Shown: positions 35,762-45,475, counted from the first letter of the stretch. The stretch: DNA of 64,000 nt from JBKCUK01 sp046318415 (GCA_046318415.1 JBKCUK010000015.1:1-64000); one strand, 5' to 3'. Program-made: numbers and translations. Notes: generated by a model from the sequence alone, not told the origin.

Positions 35762-38347
35762 TTATTGGGCGGGAGGTGCTTTGATCTTCGAGATGGCTGT
35801 CTCGGCCTGCTGTCGCAGTTGTTTTGTTTGCGCCAGTTGCTCAAGGAGTCTCTTGCGATCATGGCTTGAGGCCTCCACGATGGGGCTTGTGAGAATATCA
35901 AAGGGTGCTTTCAGCGAGCTTTTGTTCATCAAGTCACCATAACGTTCACGAAGCTCGCTCAGTTTTTCGGGCTGGCCCGCATGATCGTAGGCTACAGCAA
36001 GATTTAAAACGAGGTCGGGCGTCAATGCTTTGTTATCCTCGCGCATTTTAATGAGCTGCTGCAAAATGGCTGTCACTTGATCCCATTTTTTGTCGCGCCA
36101 AAATAATTGCAGCTGCAAATTCAGACTTTCTTCCGATCCATCATCTTTTAAAGTCTCTGCGGCTTGAGTTAACTGCCCCGCTTTTTCTTTAATTTTTGCA
36201 AGGGTTAGGCGCCGCTGACTCATCAGCTCAGGATCATTGGGCAGCAGTACCAGGGCTTGATCATAGTAGGATAGGGCCTTTTCATATTCTTCTGACGCCG
36301 CATGCATGTGGGCGAGGCTTTGCAGAATCTGCGCCTGGGATTGGGGCTGGTCTCGGGTGAGCGCCAACGCGCGCATTAAGTACTGTTGAGCTTTGGGACG
36401 CAAACCAAGCTCGGCATACTTATCGGCTGCTCTCAAAGCCAGATTCGCAGCCTCGGATCCGTGCTCGGGCATCAGGTCATCAAATTCGCTAATAAATTTG
36501 ACAAAAGAAAAGGGATCTTGGTGCTTTTCATTTTGAAGATAGCTTGCGATCGCCTCATGCACCTGTGTCTTGGCACGATTTTGGGTCTCCGTGTCTTCAA
36601 AATACGTCATCAACTGGCGCAACAAACGAAGTGCTGCGGGAACATCCTCTTTATCCAGATAAAGCTGTGCCAATCGCTGCAGGAGTCGCTTTTCCAAAAG
36701 GTTGCGACGCCAGTCATAACGTACATCTTCAAGCTTGCGAATCTCCATATCTCGATCTACAGGACGCCGTTGGAGATCAACCAGATTTGCTTCAACCCTA
36801 ACGGCGGCAAATGGACTTTTCAGCGCCCGCTCCAGCAGTTGATCCCCCTCGACTTTGCGATCATTATTGTATTCCAACAATGCTCGCCGCAGGATCAGCT
36901 CCTCCCTTTCATAGGGGTTGGCATGGGTCAGTTGGTACATATCCAGAAAAACATGACCAGGACCCCGCAGACGGGACATGGCACGAAGGGACTCGCGGGA
37001 AATTTCATTACGCAACAACGGCGGCAGCTTTTGCAGCAAGTACAGATTTTCCACAATAATCTGCACGCCCTCACTCAAATCTTCTTTCTGCAGCTTCAAA
37101 TATCCCTGCCATAATCTGATTTCAGGTTCATTTTCCAAAATGGGCAGGCCTGCGATGGCGATCGCCTCATCGGTGCGCCTGGCAAGGGCAAGGGCAATAG
37201 CCCGGGCAGCAACAAATTCGGGTGTGGATAAGATGGCTGGCGCCTCACGGGCAGCCAGGTTGAGCATACCGATTGCCTCAGCAGAACGGGCATGGGCCAA
37301 ATAAAAACGCGCCAGGCGCAGACGCCCCTTGAGATCCTTCTGGGCAGCTTGTCGAAGGCGATACTCGACCTTGCCATAATTTTCTTTTTCCTCTCCCCAC
37401 TTTTCCAAGCGAACCAACTGGGGAACAACCGCGCGCTGTCTTTTGGGATCAAGATCTTCTTTGCGTGCAAAGTTGAGTGGCGTCTCTGCTTGAATAAAGA
37501 CAGCCTCTTTTCCAGGCACCACTTGCAAACCGTCCCTCTTAGGCACAATAGCCAACCCACGATAGGTCTTCACGGTATCAAAATCTGGTGTTGAGACCTT
37601 TTCTCCTGCGATGTCAGGGGGTGTTGGAATGATATGAAGAGTCGTTGCAGTGGCACCATCGCCGAGCTGAACAACCGTTGGGTTTTCTAGCGTTTTAAGC
37701 CATGCATATGCCTTTGGCTCAAATTCATAATTGGGTTTGGATAATTCGTTAGCCTCTGGGGGATAGTATACATTCTGCTGCAGGCCCAGGACCCAGCCAC
37801 GCTCGTTGTTATCAAGGTAAAATCCAGTATTCTCACGGGCTTCAAAGACAATGCCCAAGGCTTTATCACTAGACACAACAGCAATGTGCTTAATCAACTG
37901 GGTTGGTCCTTGAGGAATATCTTTAAGGTCAACTTTCCCTGGCTTGTCAAAGATCAACCAAATGCGCCCGCCATAAGAGAAAAGGGCAATCTGCACGTTC
38001 TGACGCCATTTAAAGCCAATCTCGAGGGCGCTTTCATCCTGATCCACAAGGCTTGCCACGATTGTCTCCGAGGCGAACTGCAGGGGGGCTTGTTGGGGTG
38101 AAGCTTCCTGAGATGCTACTGGTTGGGGGGGCGTTGTTTTATGGGAAGAATTGGTTTTCTTGCGTGGCGTCTTTTGTTCTTCAGCAGCCTGCTTTGCCTC
38201 AAGTTTTGCTGTAGTTTTCACACTTTGGCGTTGATCTTCCGCAGGCGACTGAGACATCCCTTGAGACGCCCCCCCTGGCTGCGGGCTCGCCAACGCCAGC
38301 TGGCACAACAAACTGAGGTGCGCTAATCCTTGAAGGAGACGAAGCAA
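35762..38347 (-). CDS. Exported tetratricopeptide-repeat protein
   Basis: 861 residues from a TTG start (no ATG in frame nearby). The N-terminus (RLLQGLAHLSLLCQLALAS) is a signal peptide, then a Gln/Pro/Lys-rich low-complexity linker to about residue 85. A beta-rich domain (about 90-320) comes next, followed by a long series of TPR-like helix pairs to about 800, clearest at EYEKALSYYDQALVLLPNDPELMSQ (split here as EYEKALSYYDQALVLL and PNDPEL) and PKAQQYLMRALALTRD. The C-terminus is a short Gln-rich helix. Proteins with this order occur widely in alphaproteobacteria as periplasmic scaffolds; the partner is unknown. It is divergent from the ETF-QO gene. Confidence 0.82.
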   Translation of the reverse strand: MLRLLQGLAHLSLLCQLALASPQPGGASQGMSQSPAEDQRQSVKTTAKLEAKQAAEEQKTPRKKTNSSHKTTPPQPVASQEASPQQAPLQFASETIVASLVDQDESALEIGFKWRQNVQIALFSYGGRIWLIFDKPGKVDLKDIPQGPTQLIKHIAVVSSDKALGIVFEARENTGFYLDNNERGWVLGLQQNVYYPPEANELSKPNYEFEPKAYAWLKTLENPTVVQLGDGATATTLHIIPTPPDIAGEKVSTPDFDTVKTYRGLAIVPKRDGLQVVPGKEAVFIQAETPLNFARKEDLDPKRQRAVVPQLVRLEKWGEEKENYGKVEYRLRQAAQKDLKGRLRLARFYLAHARSAEAIGMLNLAAREAPAILSTPEFVAARAIALALARRTDEAIAIAGLPILENEPEIRLWQGYLKLQKEDLSEGVQIIVENLYLLQKLPPLLRNEISRESLRAMSRLRGPGHVFLDMYQLTHANPYEREELILRRALLEYNNDRKVEGDQLLERALKSPFAAVRVEANLVDLQRRPVDRDMEIRKLEDVRYDWRRNLLEKRLLQRLAQLYLDKEDVPAALRLLRQLMTYFEDTETQNRAKTQVHEAIASYLQNEKHQDPFSFVKFISEFDDLMPEHGSEAANLALRAADKYAELGLRPKAQQYLMRALALTRDQPQSQAQILQSLAHMHAASEEYEKALSYYDQALVLLPNDPELMSQRRLTLAKIKEKAGQLTQAAETLKDDGSEESLNLQLQLFWRDKKWDQVTAILQQLIKMREDNKALTPDLVLNLAVAYDHAGQPEKLSELRERYGDLMNKSSLKAPFDILTSPIVEASSHDRKRLLEQLAQTKQLRQQAETAISKIKAPPAQ

Positions 38348-38461
38348 TAAAGCCTACCCATTTTTATGAATCGTATTTTTATTACGATTTTAACTAATTT
38401 ATATTATTTTTCTACCATACCATGACAATAATGCCCAGGGATATGGCAAAGGAGTCAACGG

Positions 38462-40084
38462 ATGTCAGATACGCTTAATTTTGATGTGGTGATTGTGGGC
38501 GCTGGGCCTGCGGGGCTGAGCGCAGCCATTCGTCTTAAACAAAGGGCCCAGGAGAGTGGCACGGAGCTGAGCATCTGTGTGCTGGAAAAGGGCTCGGAGG
38601 TCGGCGCCCATATTCTCTCTGGTGCCGTCTTAGAGCCCCGTGCGCTTAATGAATTGCTCCCAGATTGGGCATCCCGCGGCGCACCGCTGACAACGCCGGC
38701 AAAAAAAGACCAGTTCCTGTTCCTGACCCAAGAAAAGGCATTTAAGTTTCCTACCCCTCCACAAATGCATAACCGCGGGAATTACATCATCAGCCTGGGT
38801 AATTTCTGCCGCTGGCTGGGGCAACAAGCCGAAGCGCTTGGGGTTGAGATTTATCCAGGCTTTGCCGTCGCCAAGGCGCTTTTTGATGATGCAAATCAGG
38901 TCATTGGGGTTGAGACGGCGCCCATGGGCATTGGCAAAGATGGCGCGACAACGCCCCATTATCAGCCCGGCGTTCAAATCCTTGCAAAACACGTGATTTT
39001 TGCTGAAGGCTGCCGAGGGTCCATCAGCGAAAATCTAATGGAGCGATACAATCTTCGCGACGGAAAACAGCCACAGACCTATGGTATTGGGATCAAGGAA
39101 CTGTGGGAAATCAGTCCTGAAAACAGCCAAGCAGGGCAGATTCTGCATACCATTGGGTGGCCGTTGCCCCAGGATACCTATGGGGGCTCGTTTGCCTATC
39201 ATTTAGAGGGGAATCAACTGGCCATTGGTTTTGTGGTAGGCCTTGATTACAGCAATCCTTACTTAAGCCCTTACGAGGAATTCCAGCGCTTCAAGCACCA
39301 CCCTGCCATCGCGAAAATTTTAGCTGGTGGTCGCCGCATCTCATACGGTGCGCGGGCGTTGAACGAGGGCGGTTGGCAATCCATCCCGCGCCTTAGTTTT
39401 CCTGGTGGAAGCCTGGTGGGCTGCGCTGCTGGATTTTTGAATGTACCGAAAATTAAAGGCACCCATACGGCCATGAAGTCGGCGATGATCGCAGCAGAGG
39501 TGATTTTTGACGCCCTGCACCAAGGACGCCAACCCCGTGCTGGTGAGCTTGATCAAAAAGTCCGCGAAAGTTGGATTGCAGATGAGCTCCACCCTGTCCG
39601 CAACATCCGCCCAGGCTTTAAGTGGGGATTGATTCCAGGCCTTCTGAATGCCGCTTTTGAGACTTACATTTCGCGCGGCCACTCACCTTGGACGCTGAAG
39701 CATCACCAAGATCATGAGACCCTGTTGCGTGCGGCAGAGGCCTCGCCCATCACCTACCCCAAGCCCGATGGCGTGCTGTCTTTTGATCGGCTGTCTTCTG
39801 TGTTTTTATCCAACACCAATCATGAAGAAAATCAGCCATCGCACCTGAAGCTGCGGGACGAGAACATCCCCATCCAACACAACCTTGCCATTTATGATGC
39901 GCCTGAGCAACGCTACTGCCCGGCAGGTGTGTACGAAATCGTGCGTGATGCACAAGGGCCGCGCTTGCAAATTAACGCGCAAAATTGTGTGCATTGTAAA
40001 ACCTGCGATATCAAGGATCCTCTGCAAAACATTCACTGGACCGTACCAGAAGGTGGGGGTGGCCCTAATTATCCCAACATGTAA
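38462..40084 (+). CDS. Electron transfer flavoprotein-ubiquinone oxidoreductase
   Basis: 540 residues, full length. Passes electrons from electron transfer flavoprotein (fatty acid and amino acid dehydrogenation) to ubiquinone at the inner membrane. FAD-binding VVIVGAGPAGLSAAIRL (about 9-25), then EKGSEVGAHILSGAV, typical of ETF-QO. The C-terminal [4Fe-4S] ligands are visible in RYCPAGVYE and INAQNCVHCKTCDIKDP, followed by the conserved WTVPEGGGGPNYPNM end. AAGGAG lies seven bases before the ATG. The etfAB genes are not in the window. Confidence 0.96.
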   Translation: MSDTLNFDVVIVGAGPAGLSAAIRLKQRAQESGTELSICVLEKGSEVGAHILSGAVLEPRALNELLPDWASRGAPLTTPAKKDQFLFLTQEKAFKFPTPPQMHNRGNYIISLGNFCRWLGQQAEALGVEIYPGFAVAKALFDDANQVIGVETAPMGIGKDGATTPHYQPGVQILAKHVIFAEGCRGSISENLMERYNLRDGKQPQTYGIGIKELWEISPENSQAGQILHTIGWPLPQDTYGGSFAYHLEGNQLAIGFVVGLDYSNPYLSPYEEFQRFKHHPAIAKILAGGRRISYGARALNEGGWQSIPRLSFPGGSLVGCAAGFLNVPKIKGTHTAMKSAMIAAEVIFDALHQGRQPRAGELDQKVRESWIADELHPVRNIRPGFKWGLIPGLLNAAFETYISRGHSPWTLKHHQDHETLLRAAEASPITYPKPDGVLSFDRLSSVFLSNTNHEENQPSHLKLRDENIPIQHNLAIYDAPEQRYCPAGVYEIVRDAQGPRLQINAQNCVHCKTCDIKDPLQNIHWTVPEGGGGPNYPNM

Positions 40085-40093
40085 GGCAATTGG

Positions 40094-40121
40094 AGCCGGG
40101 AGCAGCGCTCCTGGCTTTTTA
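40094..40121 (+). terminator. Terminator of the ETF-QO gene
   Basis: AGCCGGGAGC-agc-GCTCCTGGCT stem with one G-T pair, followed by TTTTTA. Begins 10 bases after the stop codon. Confidence 0.9.
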
Positions 40122-40307
40122 TCTCATATCTCAGCCCATCAATCTTGGATAAGCCTCGGTCTCTTCAGTGATTTCTAGACGGGTGCCACGGGTGCTTATG
40201 TTAAGCCCTTTTGGAAGTAATCGCTACACCCCGAATCATGGCAGCGGCCCGGCTTTCATAAAAAAAAGGGCGCCATGAAGGGCGCCCCACTTTCTTTGAT
40301 TCATGGC

Positions 40308-41381
40308 TTAATGGACGCTCACAGACCCAACCGCAACGGCCGAGACAATCTTGTAGCCGCTTAATTCTGATATTTCAGTGACTTTGCCGATAATGTTGTC
40401 GTATATTTTCCACTTTTTTGCTTGGCTATCAAAAAAGACACAGATGGCATGACCATTAAAACGTGTGGTCCCAATGGAAATGACGAACTTACCGCTATAG
40501 GTTTTGGCGCCAACTTTCAGACTGCCATCGGTTTTGCTGAAATCAGCCTGAAGGAGCTCGGTTTTATTGATGTCATACACGTTCTTATTAAAGAAAATAT
40601 CCTTACCATCATGAAAAATGATGTATTGATGAAACTCCACCTGTTGGAAGAATTCGCGAAATTTTGCAAAGGCATAAAGCCCCAACGCCCGCAAAACAGG
40701 GGCCCGTGACGGATTCATTTCCTCATTCGCCCCTTTAATGGCATCGGCCGAGATTTTGTAAATGCTATTTTTGGCAGTATCACGCACATAATAGTTGCCG
40801 GCAGCATCTTTGCGTAACAAGCCCATCAGGGCATCGCGAAGACCATCCGTGTGCACCACACCATACAAAAAGGAATAAAGCACACAAGCACCGCTTGATG
40901 TTCCTTGCTTAAACCCCGCTTCGCCAAGGGCCTGCAACTCAGCCCCAGCGGCCGAGGTTTGCATCTTCTGAAACGCTTCCAAAGACATGGCTTGTGAGAG
41001 ATTCTTCTTCTCGCCAAGACGCGTGCGTAACTGAACCAGCGCGTTGGATATGTGCTGTTCGGTGGGCGTTAAAGTCTCGCCCATGACAACCTTTTCCATC
41101 ATCTCGGCAAGCTTGCCTTCGGGAATCTTTGGATCGGCTTTTATCCCAAGGACCACCTCAATCGCATGCTTTGCGTCATCATTTTTGCCAGCCGCACCGA
41201 CCTGCCCTTCAAATTTTGCCAAGGCCTGGTCAAAGCCCTTGATATCTTTATGTTCTAGATATATTTTTTCAATTTTTTCATATAGTTTTTTAGAATCAGT
41301 GGTGGCATTAATTTCTGAGGCCACACATGGACCAGATAAAATTATTGACAAAATGGCCGTTTGAATGTATTTTCTAAACAT
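40308..41381 (-). CDS. Secreted protein with papain/USP-like cysteine protease pattern
   Basis: 357 residues. Signal peptide 1-21 (FRKYIQTAILSIILSGPCVA). The N-terminal half is helical and charged. The C-terminal half shows a Cys box, GTSSGACVLYSFLYGV (160-175, Cys166), and a His box, RFNGHAICVFFDSQ (307-320, His311), followed by KKWKIYDN (322-329, Asp328). Order and spacing (Cys-145 residues-His-17-Asp) fit papain-fold peptidases, including ubiquitin-specific proteases. Deubiquitinase activity on host proteins is an inference from this pattern and the lifestyle; another cysteine protease or an inactive fold is possible. GGAG stands seven bases before the ATG. Divergent from the 41410 gene with only 28 bases between start codons. 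Confidence 0.65.
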   Translation of the reverse strand: MFRKYIQTAILSIILSGPCVASEINATTDSKKLYEKIEKIYLEHKDIKGFDQALAKFEGQVGAAGKNDDAKHAIEVVLGIKADPKIPEGKLAEMMEKVVMGETLTPTEQHISNALVQLRTRLGEKKNLSQAMSLEAFQKMQTSAAGAELQALGEAGFKQGTSSGACVLYSFLYGVVHTDGLRDALMGLLRKDAAGNYYVRDTAKNSIYKISADAIKGANEEMNPSRAPVLRALGLYAFAKFREFFQQVEFHQYIIFHDGKDIFFNKNVYDINKTELLQADFSKTDGSLKVGAKTYSGKFVISIGTTRFNGHAICVFFDSQAKKWKIYDNIIGKVTEISELSGYKIVSAVAVGSVSVH

Positions 41382-41409
41382 CTGTTCACTCCGGGTGCAC
41401 GTTTAGTCT

Positions 41410-42726
41410 ATGTTTAAATCGAAATTGATTAAAATTTGTTTAATTCAGAGGTTTTTACTGGTCAGCGGCCTCATTATTCTTGGCCCAGTGACAACCCATG
41501 CCACAGATGCAGAGCTCACGTCAGGAAGCCACTTCTACCGATGCCACCTAAAGATTGCTGACGAAAACAGCGGTGGAGCTTGCAAAGACGTGGATATTGA
41601 GATCATCGGCACCCACCACTGGTATCCCTTCAGCGGCATGGCCTTACCCGATGGATTGACGACCCGACTCTCAGATTTTTCGACGGTCGCGAATGAAACA
41701 ACCGCATTCTTGCATGCGCACATCTTACATCGCAACCTCTTGCTGATGCGTCATTTACCTTCGCAGTCAGACTTCTTTCGCACCTACGCCGACAGACGCC
41801 ATGGCCTCAGCTATACACCGAAAGATGAGGCGGCACTGTCATTTCTAAAAAACCACTTGGTGAAGAAAATCAGCCCAGAATTTTTCTCTCAATTTGGCAT
41901 CCAGGGATGGTGTGAAGCCGATACGAAAGACCTTCTCTCCCAAAGGGATCATTTTGACCTACTTCCGCCCGGGCTTGTTTACGAGACCGCTTATGCCCTT
42001 GTGATCTGCAAATCCCTCGAGTATGGCCTGTTAAGCCGATGCGCCCCCGAGGCAAGAAAAATAACACTGGATGAATCGCTTGAAGCGGTGCGTGTTCAAG
42101 AATTCATGCAACAAAATCAGCCGCTTCAGGATGCTATCACCCTCGATCAAGACATTCAAAAGGCGGTTATTGATTTCTACAGCGGGGATGCGTGGCGCTT
42201 TGAAGCGGAGAATACGTGCGCTCCCTTTTTAACCCCAAGTACTCAAAATGCGTTGGACCATCTGACTTTTTGCTCACTTGAAGATCGCGAACGGGTGACT
42301 GACGCAATCAAAGTATACAAAATGCTGAAAAATCAGACAAAGAAGATGAACAATATCCGCGCTGATAAAAAAACGTATATTGATCATGTTCTTCAATACG
42401 ACCGCGGCTTTTTCAAAGATGCGCCAGCGGCAGCTCAGATCGAAGAGCGCAACCTGTCATGGCTGAAAAAGCCTTTGCTTGAGGCCCTTCATGCCACACG
42501 TTCTCACGCAAAAGCCTTGATCCTGTTTGGTGCTGACCATCTCATCACGCGGGATCATGTCGGCATCCTAAACTTTCTGATGGACCGACACCTGAGTATG
42601 AATGAGGACTTTTGGCGCCAACATTTAGGAGAGGACACATTTAACCTGTGGCGGCGCATTCAAGTGACTTCTTTGGAGCGGTTTGTTCCTTCTACTGGGT
42701 ATAGGCCCCTTCTGGCCATGCAATAG
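41410..42726 (+). CDS. Secreted TraB/GumN (TIKI-like) family protein
   Basis: 438 residues. Signal peptide to about residue 31. The mature part has the scattered motifs of the TraB/PrgY/GumN/TIKI superfamily: IEIIGTHHWYP (GxxH at 67-70), an acidic residue in VANETT (Glu96), and near the C-terminus EERNLSWLKKPLLEAL (345-360) then ILFGADHLIT (GxxH at 374-377). In TIKI proteins the two GxxH motifs and Glu bind metal for proteolysis; in bacterial members the activity is mostly unproven. The middle is helical and unassigned. No clear RBS. Divergent from the cysteine-protease-like gene. Confidence 0.7.
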   Translation: MFKSKLIKICLIQRFLLVSGLIILGPVTTHATDAELTSGSHFYRCHLKIADENSGGACKDVDIEIIGTHHWYPFSGMALPDGLTTRLSDFSTVANETTAFLHAHILHRNLLLMRHLPSQSDFFRTYADRRHGLSYTPKDEAALSFLKNHLVKKISPEFFSQFGIQGWCEADTKDLLSQRDHFDLLPPGLVYETAYALVICKSLEYGLLSRCAPEARKITLDESLEAVRVQEFMQQNQPLQDAITLDQDIQKAVIDFYSGDAWRFEAENTCAPFLTPSTQNALDHLTFCSLEDRERVTDAIKVYKMLKNQTKKMNNIRADKKTYIDHVLQYDRGFFKDAPAAAQIEERNLSWLKKPLLEALHATRSHAKALILFGADHLITRDHVGILNFLMDRHLSMNEDFWRQHLGEDTFNLWRRIQVTSLERFVPSTGYRPLLAMQ

Positions 42727-43076
42727 TGTTCCTGCCACAGCACAGTGTGCCACGGGTCTTGGCAGCAAGCAGAGAGCGGGCTCTAAACAGGGTACTTGGA
42801 CGGGGTTAGGGTTTTGCTTCCCTCTATGCCCCACGCCAGCGTGATCCACCAAACAAGGAATTCTGTCTGACCTCTGCGCCCTCACTCCACCATCTTAAAA
42901 CGCGTTCATCTTTCTTTTTTCGACAGCATAAAACTACCCTGGCATCGAAAAGACATGCATCAACGCAATTACCCTGTATAAATTAAAATAAAATTTCCAC
43001 CTGAAACACAAAAAATATTCTATTAATTTTAGCCTAATTTATTTTGAAAATATCAATAGAATGGCACTCTAAACAA
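42727..43076. other. Intergenic region, 350 bases
   Basis: No convincing gene or RNA. The right half is strongly A+T rich and probably holds the promoter of the 43077 gene. No terminator with a T tract was seen after the 41410 gene. Confidence 0.55.
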
Positions 43077-44102
43077 ATGAAAAAACGCATATACTTTATA
43101 TTAATGAGTTCAGTTCTCGGCCCAACATCCATTTTTGCGTCAGAAATCGAGAAAGAGAACACAACAGAGATCTCTTCTCGTCGGCCATCATCCCAACATC
43201 CAGCATTGGAAGAACAGCTGGCGCGGGTGAAAGACGTGATCGATCACGCCGATACGCCCGTCAAGCTTATCCTCGGCGCATGGAACGAGCAAAGCAACCA
43301 AGAGCGCTTTCAAGACGGCGCCACTTGGATTTTTCTTGATCAGTCTGAACCCCTCCAAAATCCAAATGGTAAGCCTTACTTGACCGCCAGTTTTAACGAT
43401 CTTGCAACCCTGCAGCACATGGCAAAGGTCCTTGGCCCAAGCTTTGATGAAATACGGCTAGATCGCGCGACCTTTCATATGACCCAGTGGAGTCTTCAGC
43501 ACCTCAGCTTGTTCGCAGATATGCTTAAGAGAATAACCGGGGAATTTGTTCTCACCTCTTATTTTCAAACGGTAGGGTACAATTACGAGGACACCCAGGT
43601 TGACCCTATTCAAGATATCCTTCGGTATATGGCTGAGAAAAACAAACCTTACCTTGACCGCGCGAAAGAAGAACTGCCGAACCGTATTGATTATTCACCC
43701 ATGATCGAAGCAAACGAAGAAGATAAGCACGACAAAGAAGTGACAGATTATCTTTGCTCTCTTGCCCCCCTGTTTGCTGAATTTGAAAAAAACCCTCAAA
43801 TGAATAAAAAATATTTTCACCAAAAAGCGCAAGAATTGGGACTCAAAGCTTATCCCTCAAAGAGTATGGTCAAGGAGGGAATCGAGGTCATACGGGATGC
43901 CAGAGCATCCAAAATCAAAGAAAGAAAAGTCATAGAGATATTTTTCAATCGCCACATCCTCCCGGCAATTGCAAATGTGTTTGAAGAGCTTTTTGAGAAG
44001 GTCACCCTTGAGGGGATTACAAGCGAGGGACTGGATCAAACCACTACGGCACCTGTCTTGAGGGCCAGAGCCCCCCTGGGAAGGGACGCAGGGAAAAAGT
44101 AA
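43077..44102 (+). CDS. Secreted protein, first of a tandem paralogous pair
   Basis: 341 residues. Signal peptide KKRIYFILMSSVLGPTSIFA. After a polar linker the segment PVKLILGAW, DGATWIFLDQSEPLQ, NPNGKPYLTASFNDLATL, FDEIRLDRATFHMTQWS and LKRITGEFVLTSY follows the strand order of a class I methyltransferase (glycine turn, acidic residue at the end of strand 2, D-x-N/D motif, late GG turn), but motif I is very degenerate. It shares long stretches with the 44376 product, clearly by duplication. A catalytic role is uncertain. The ATG at 43077 is used because the signal peptide begins there. Confidence 0.72.
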   Translation: MKKRIYFILMSSVLGPTSIFASEIEKENTTEISSRRPSSQHPALEEQLARVKDVIDHADTPVKLILGAWNEQSNQERFQDGATWIFLDQSEPLQNPNGKPYLTASFNDLATLQHMAKVLGPSFDEIRLDRATFHMTQWSLQHLSLFADMLKRITGEFVLTSYFQTVGYNYEDTQVDPIQDILRYMAEKNKPYLDRAKEELPNRIDYSPMIEANEEDKHDKEVTDYLCSLAPLFAEFEKNPQMNKKYFHQKAQELGLKAYPSKSMVKEGIEVIRDARASKIKERKVIEIFFNRHILPAIANVFEELFEKVTLEGITSEGLDQTTTAPVLRARAPLGRDAGKK

Positions 44103-44130
44103 GGACTTCCCTACCCTGCTTTGAAGGTTA

Positions 44131-44161
44131 AAACCCTCGCTTGCTGGAAAAGTGAGGGTTT
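44131..44161 (+). other. Hairpin after the first paralogue
   Basis: AAACCCTC (44131-44138) pairs with GAGGGTTT (44154-44161). No T tract follows. It may end or protect the transcript of the 43077 gene. Confidence 0.4.
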
Positions 44162-44375
44162 CTGACTGGTTCCTCGCTCCAGCCAACCTACATTACCCTA
44201 GCATTCGCGTCTCAAAACATTCAGCACAGTCACTTTAGAATAGATTGCCCTCAGACCTTACCCCTATTATCTGCATCACTTTTTCAAAAAGTTTGTAAAT
44301 AAAATACGATTTTAAACTTTCAAACACGACAGAAAAAACAATAGTTTTAGCTATTATTCAAAAGAAGATCAGAAA

Positions 44376-45368
44376 ATGAAAACAAAACTATATTTATTAT
44401 TAATCACATCCATCTTGTGTTCATCAGCTGTTTTTGCTTCAGACATTGAAAAAGAGGCTGGTGTAGAAACGACTTTTTCACAAGCATCCTTCCAGCATCC
44501 CTCCTTTGAAGAGCAACTGGTTATCGTCAAAGAAATCATCGACCAGTCGAAGAACCCCGTCAAACTTATCCTCGGCGCACCCAACTCTCAAAGCACCGAA
44601 GCACGTTTTCAAGACGGCGCCACGTGGATTTTCTTTGATCATGCTGACTCTTTGCAGAATCCAAACGGCAAACCGTACATCATTGGAAACTTTAACCATT
44701 TTCCAACCCTAAAGATAATGGCAGAGATCCTTGGCCCCTGCTTTGATGAAATTCATCTGGATCATGAAACGTACCATTTCACCGTCTGGGGACGTGCCCA
44801 TGTGCAGAAGTTTGCGGCTTTACTGAAAAGACGCACAGGCGAATTTGTTCTCGATGCAGTTCTTCACCACACAGGCATTGACGTTAACGTTACGCTTCGG
44901 GGAAGCATGGAAGAAGCTGTTGAGTATGTTGCTCGCCGCAATCTAGCCACCATGATGGGCGCCGCAAGATGCTTACCAACCACCTTTGTCGTGCCCCTGG
45001 TGCAAGCAAATGAAGAAGAGCAGCACGCCGAAAAAATTAACGAATATATAGAGAAACTTGCACCCTTGCGCGCGGCATATGAGGCCAACCCTGAGATGGA
45101 AGAGAGAGATCTGTGGGCGGAGGCGAGCCGTCTACAGCTTAAAAGCTGCCCCTCGCTTTATACTCTGAAAAGAGGGGAAAATGCTTTACGAGCTGAAAAA
45201 GCATCGAGCGTTAAACGAAGCACCCTCTGCACTCTCTACTTTCACGATACCGTTATTCCCGTAATCACGTCGGTATTTAGTGATGTCTTTCAAAATGTGA
45301 GCCTCGAGAACGACAAAGAAGACAGCACGCGGGTCTTGATTCGAGGCAAAAACCCTATCGCAAATTAG
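44376..45368 (+). CDS. Secreted protein, second of the tandem paralogous pair
   Basis: 330 residues. Signal peptide KTKLYLLLITSILCSSAVFA. Shared with the 43077 product: FEEQL(V/A)xVK, NPVKLILGA, RFQDGATWIF, LQNPNGKPY, FDEI.LD, TGEFVL, and a C-terminal region ending in VFSDVFQNVSLE. The middle of the proteins (residues about 165-230) has diverged, as if the pair targets different substrates. A methyltransferase-like fold is inferred, not shown. A strong terminator follows. Confidence 0.72.
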   Translation: MKTKLYLLLITSILCSSAVFASDIEKEAGVETTFSQASFQHPSFEEQLVIVKEIIDQSKNPVKLILGAPNSQSTEARFQDGATWIFFDHADSLQNPNGKPYIIGNFNHFPTLKIMAEILGPCFDEIHLDHETYHFTVWGRAHVQKFAALLKRRTGEFVLDAVLHHTGIDVNVTLRGSMEEAVEYVARRNLATMMGAARCLPTTFVVPLVQANEEEQHAEKINEYIEKLAPLRAAYEANPEMEERDLWAEASRLQLKSCPSLYTLKRGENALRAEKASSVKRSTLCTLYFHDTVIPVITSVFSDVFQNVSLENDKEDSTRVLIRGKNPIAN

Positions 45369-45421
45369 GCAAACAGAGAGGGTTTGTGCCGTCTGCCACA
45401 AGTCAAACCAGAGAAAAACTT

Positions 45422-45448
45422 AAAGGGGGCCCAAGGCCCCCTTTTTTG
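45422..45448 (+). terminator. Terminator between the 44376 gene and mipZ
   Basis: AAAGGGGGCC-caa-GGCCCCCTTT stem followed by a T run. It can serve both convergent genes. Confidence 0.9.
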
Positions 45449-45475
45449 CATTTTTATGGCGACTGAGAGCTTCCC

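Noticed and set aside
35609..35942. Open frames on the plus strand at the end of the TPR gene
   Set aside because: Cys/Ser/Pro-rich translations that overlap the TPR gene on the other strand; no RBS.
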